A DNA stretch of 64,000 nt from Bacillota bacterium (GTDB lineage: Bacteria > Bacillota > Clostridia > Oscillospirales > Ruminococcaceae). The DNA lies in NCBI GenBank assembly GCA_023415575.1, contig JAEZKF010000029.1, forward strand, positions 1-64,000. The letters run 5' to 3'. The position numbers and the translations under genes were made by a program. Below are positions 62,466 to 64,000 of this stretch, piece after piece (the stretch's first letter is position 1; every line of letters begins with the position of its first letter). The notes beneath the pieces were generated by a model. The model saw only the letters and a list, made by a program, of their open reading frames with translations. It was not told where the DNA came from and searched no databases.

Positions 62466-62541
62466 TGGTCGGAGTGGCGGGACTTGAACCCGCGGCCTCT
62501 TGGTCCCGAACCAAGCACGCTACCATCTGCGCTACACCCCG
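62466..62541 (-). tRNA. tRNA-Pro, anticodon CGG
   Basis: A full cloverleaf on the minus strand: acceptor CGGGGTG / CACTCCG (one G-U), anticodon stem CTTGG / CCAAG with loop TTCGGGA (anticodon CGG, G37), T arm GCGGG-TTCAAGT-CCCGC, then A73 and an encoded CCA. It reads CCG codons. A consensus promoter and a strong terminator flank it, so it is a single-gene transcript. Confidence 0.96.
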
Positions 62542-62600
62542 TTATTCTTTTGCGCATCTTGCCTTATTAAAATGCCTAGGCCAAAACACGTCGCTGAATT

Positions 62601-62629
62601 ATTATATGCCATAATAGTGGTGTTGTCAA
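62601..62629 (-). promoter_or_regulatory. Consensus promoter of tRNA-Pro
   Basis: Minus strand TTGACA, exactly 17 bases, TATAAT, about 60 bases before the tRNA. Confidence 0.88.
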
Positions 62630-62722
62630 GGCAAAAGGAACGTCTTGAGACTTAATATTTTGCATATCACTTGAGTGGCTGCGGGTGGGCAATGGGTTCG
62701 CCGACGCAGACACGCATAAAGC

Positions 62723-62764
62723 AAGCCTGCGTCATTTCGGTTTGCCGCCGAAAAGCGCAGGCTT
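62723..62764 (-). terminator. Probable terminator of mnmA
   Basis: AAGCCTGCG / CGCAGGCTT with an inner TTTCGG / CCGAAA stem; GCTTTATGC follows on the minus strand, a weak T tract. Confidence 0.55.
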
Positions 62765-62802
62765 ATTTCTTTGCTAAACGAAATATCCCGCTTATCGTTC
62801 CG

Positions 62803-63873
62803 TTATACGATGGTTCCCCCGCCGAGGATTCGGTCGCCGTCGTAGAACACAACGGCCTGACCGCGCGTAATGGCGCGCTGCGGCTCGTCAAACTCCACCC
62901 GCAGCCTGTTGTTCTCATCCGGGTAAACCGTAGCCCGCGCCTCCTTGTGGGAGTAGCGAATCTTTGCCGTGCAGGAGAAGGGCTGGGTGACGGGGTAGCC
63001 GTCAATCATGTTGATGTCATCCGCTGTCAGAGTGCGGGAAAAGACCTCGTTCTCCTCACCGAGCACCACGTTGCCGGTAGCAGCGTCGATGTTCACCACA
63101 AAAGCAGGACGGCCGAGGCTGATGCCAAGCCCCTTGCGCTGGCCAATGGTGTAGTTGGCGATACCCTTGTGGGGCCCGAGTACGTTGCCCTTTGTGTCGA
63201 CAAAGAACCCGCCCTTTGAAGGCTTGCCGGTATAGTTTTGAATAAAGGCGGCATAATCGCCGTCGGGCACAAAGCAGATATCCTGACTATCGGGCTTACT
63301 GGCGACCACAAGCCTATTTTCCTGCGCAATTTCCCTTACTCTGGTCTTATCGTATTCCCCGAGCGGCATAAGCATGTGCGCAAGGATATCCTGAGTCAGG
63401 TTATAAAGCACATAGCTTTGGTCCTTGCCTTTGGCGCAAGCGCGGTAAAGGGCATAGCGGTCGCTCGGCTCTTGCACGATGCGGGCATAATGACCCGTTG
63501 CGATATAGTCAAAGCCCATCGACTGCGCCTTTTGCAGGAATGCCTCAAACTTAATATAGCGGTTACAAAGGATGCAGGGGTTGGGGGTTGCTCCCTCCAG
63601 ATAGGACTGCACAAAGGCATCGACAATCTTTTCGCGGAATAGCTCCTTGTAGTTAAGAACATAATGGGCAATGCCGATTTTATCGCACACCAAGCGTGCA
63701 TCGTTGACATCATCGACCGAGCAGCAGCGCGATTCGCCGCACAGGTTTAAATCGCTTTCATTAAATAGGCGGAAGGTCGCACCCACTACCTCATAGCCCT
63801 GTTGTTTCAAGAGTAGCGCCGCGACTGAGCTGTCTACCCCGCCGCTCATGCCAATCATCACGCGTTTTGCCAT
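62803..63873 (-). CDS. mnmA: tRNA-specific 2-thiouridylase MnmA
   Basis: 356 residues. PP-loop GMSGGVDSS, the first catalytic Cys in NPCILCNRYIKF, the second in DSQDICFVPDG, and IGQRKGLGI. It adds sulfur to U34 of tRNAs for Lys, Glu and Gln. ATG preceded by GAGGGGGAG. The gene that supplies sulfur is not in the window. Confidence 0.97.
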   Translation of the reverse strand: MAKRVMIGMSGGVDSSVAALLLKQQGYEVVGATFRLFNESDLNLCGESRCCSVDDVNDARLVCDKIGIAHYVLNYKELFREKIVDAFVQSYLEGATPNPCILCNRYIKFEAFLQKAQSMGFDYIATGHYARIVQEPSDRYALYRACAKGKDQSYVLYNLTQDILAHMLMPLGEYDKTRVREIAQENRLVVASKPDSQDICFVPDGDYAAFIQNYTGKPSKGGFFVDTKGNVLGPHKGIANYTIGQRKGLGISLGRPAFVVNIDAATGNVVLGEENEVFSRTLTADDINMIDGYPVTQPFSCTAKIRYSHKEARATVYPDENNRLRVEFDEPQRAITRGQAVVFYDGDRILGGGTIV

Positions 63874-63915
63874 CGTACACTCCCCCTCTCATCCCATCCG
63901 CAGAAAGTATCGGCG

Positions 63916-63954
63916 TTCACAAAAACAGACCAAACGGTGTGCCCGTTTGGTCTG
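63916..63954 (-). terminator. Terminator of a gene beyond the right edge
   Basis: CAGACCAAACGG-TGTGC-CCGTTTGGTCTG followed on the minus strand by TTTTTGTGAA. It lies upstream of mnmA, so it should end a minus-strand transcript that starts outside the window. Confidence 0.75.
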
Positions 63955-64000
63955 CCATAAACCATAAAATATCGTGCCAACCGTATGAGGATTACTGATC

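Noticed and set aside
62329..62614. Short frames over the tRNA (one reads VAGLEPAASWSRTKHA)
   Set aside because: This is the well-known false protein obtained by translating the strand complementary to a tRNA gene; the tRNA itself is complete.

Overview
The window looks like a piece of chromosome from an anaerobic, endospore-forming member of the Firmicutes (class Clostridia, probably an Oscillospiraceae-type lineage). The evidence is an alpha/beta small acid-soluble spore protein, a PdaA-type cortex deacetylase, a PyrR-attenuated pyrimidine operon, a Bce-type ABC/two-component module, CarD and DivIVA-like proteins, a membrane pyrophosphatase, and a fermentative set (acetate kinase, formate-THF ligase, enolase, pullulanase). 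I see no rRNA, phage, IS element or CRISPR array. It is mostly core genome with a few accessory islands.

Layout. 1-4.4 kb: ackA, divergent tmcAL, a mutarotase-fold protein and a small membrane protein. 4.5-8.9 kb: an accessory cluster of cobalamin radical SAM protein, condensation-domain acyltransferase and GFA-type zinc protein, with a divergent TetR regulator. 9-12.6 kb: fhs-tsaE-tsaB-upp. 13-19.2 kb: a SEDS (RodA/FtsW) protein, pdaA, eno, an F420-ligase-like protein and two unrecognised or spore-type proteins. 19.3-23.8 kb: pullulanase and H+-pyrophosphatase. 24-26 kb: a YdbC protein, a tiny membrane protein, and CarD followed by a stand-alone copy of the CarD C-terminal domain behind a structured leader. 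26-31 kb: a lipoprotein-type mltG, a DivIVA-like protein, a spore protein, a sugar kinase, ruvX and a phosphatase. 31-39 kb: pyrR-pyrF-carA-carB-pyrK-pyrD with a clear PyrR attenuator. 39-44 kb: a broken small gene, GNAT and monooxygenase proteins, greA-lysS. 44-50 kb: cdaR-like, ftsE-ftsX-M23 hydrolase-ctpA. 50-56 kb: bacteriohemerythrin-cheX, eukaryotic-type hexokinase with a 50-residue protein and a VOC protein, feoAB with an MntR-like regulator. 57-62 kb: a Bce-type module. 62-64 kb: tRNA-Pro(CGG) and mnmA.

The most striking observation is that carA lacks the glutaminase nucleophile: the usual Cys of the FGxCLGHQ elbow is Gly (codon at 36385-36387), while the His-Glu pair is kept. This predicts a carbamoyl-phosphate synthase that uses free ammonia, unless it is a single-base error. 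Other items worth a second look are the CarD tandem with only the C-terminal domain duplicated, the TetR-flanked radical SAM/acyltransferase cluster, the translationally overlapping hemerythrin-CheX pair, and several small genes that are easy to miss (24415-24588, 51734-51886, pseudogene 39135-39398).

All assignments come from reading the sequence by eye. Family names rest on motifs and on recalled family features, not on searches.
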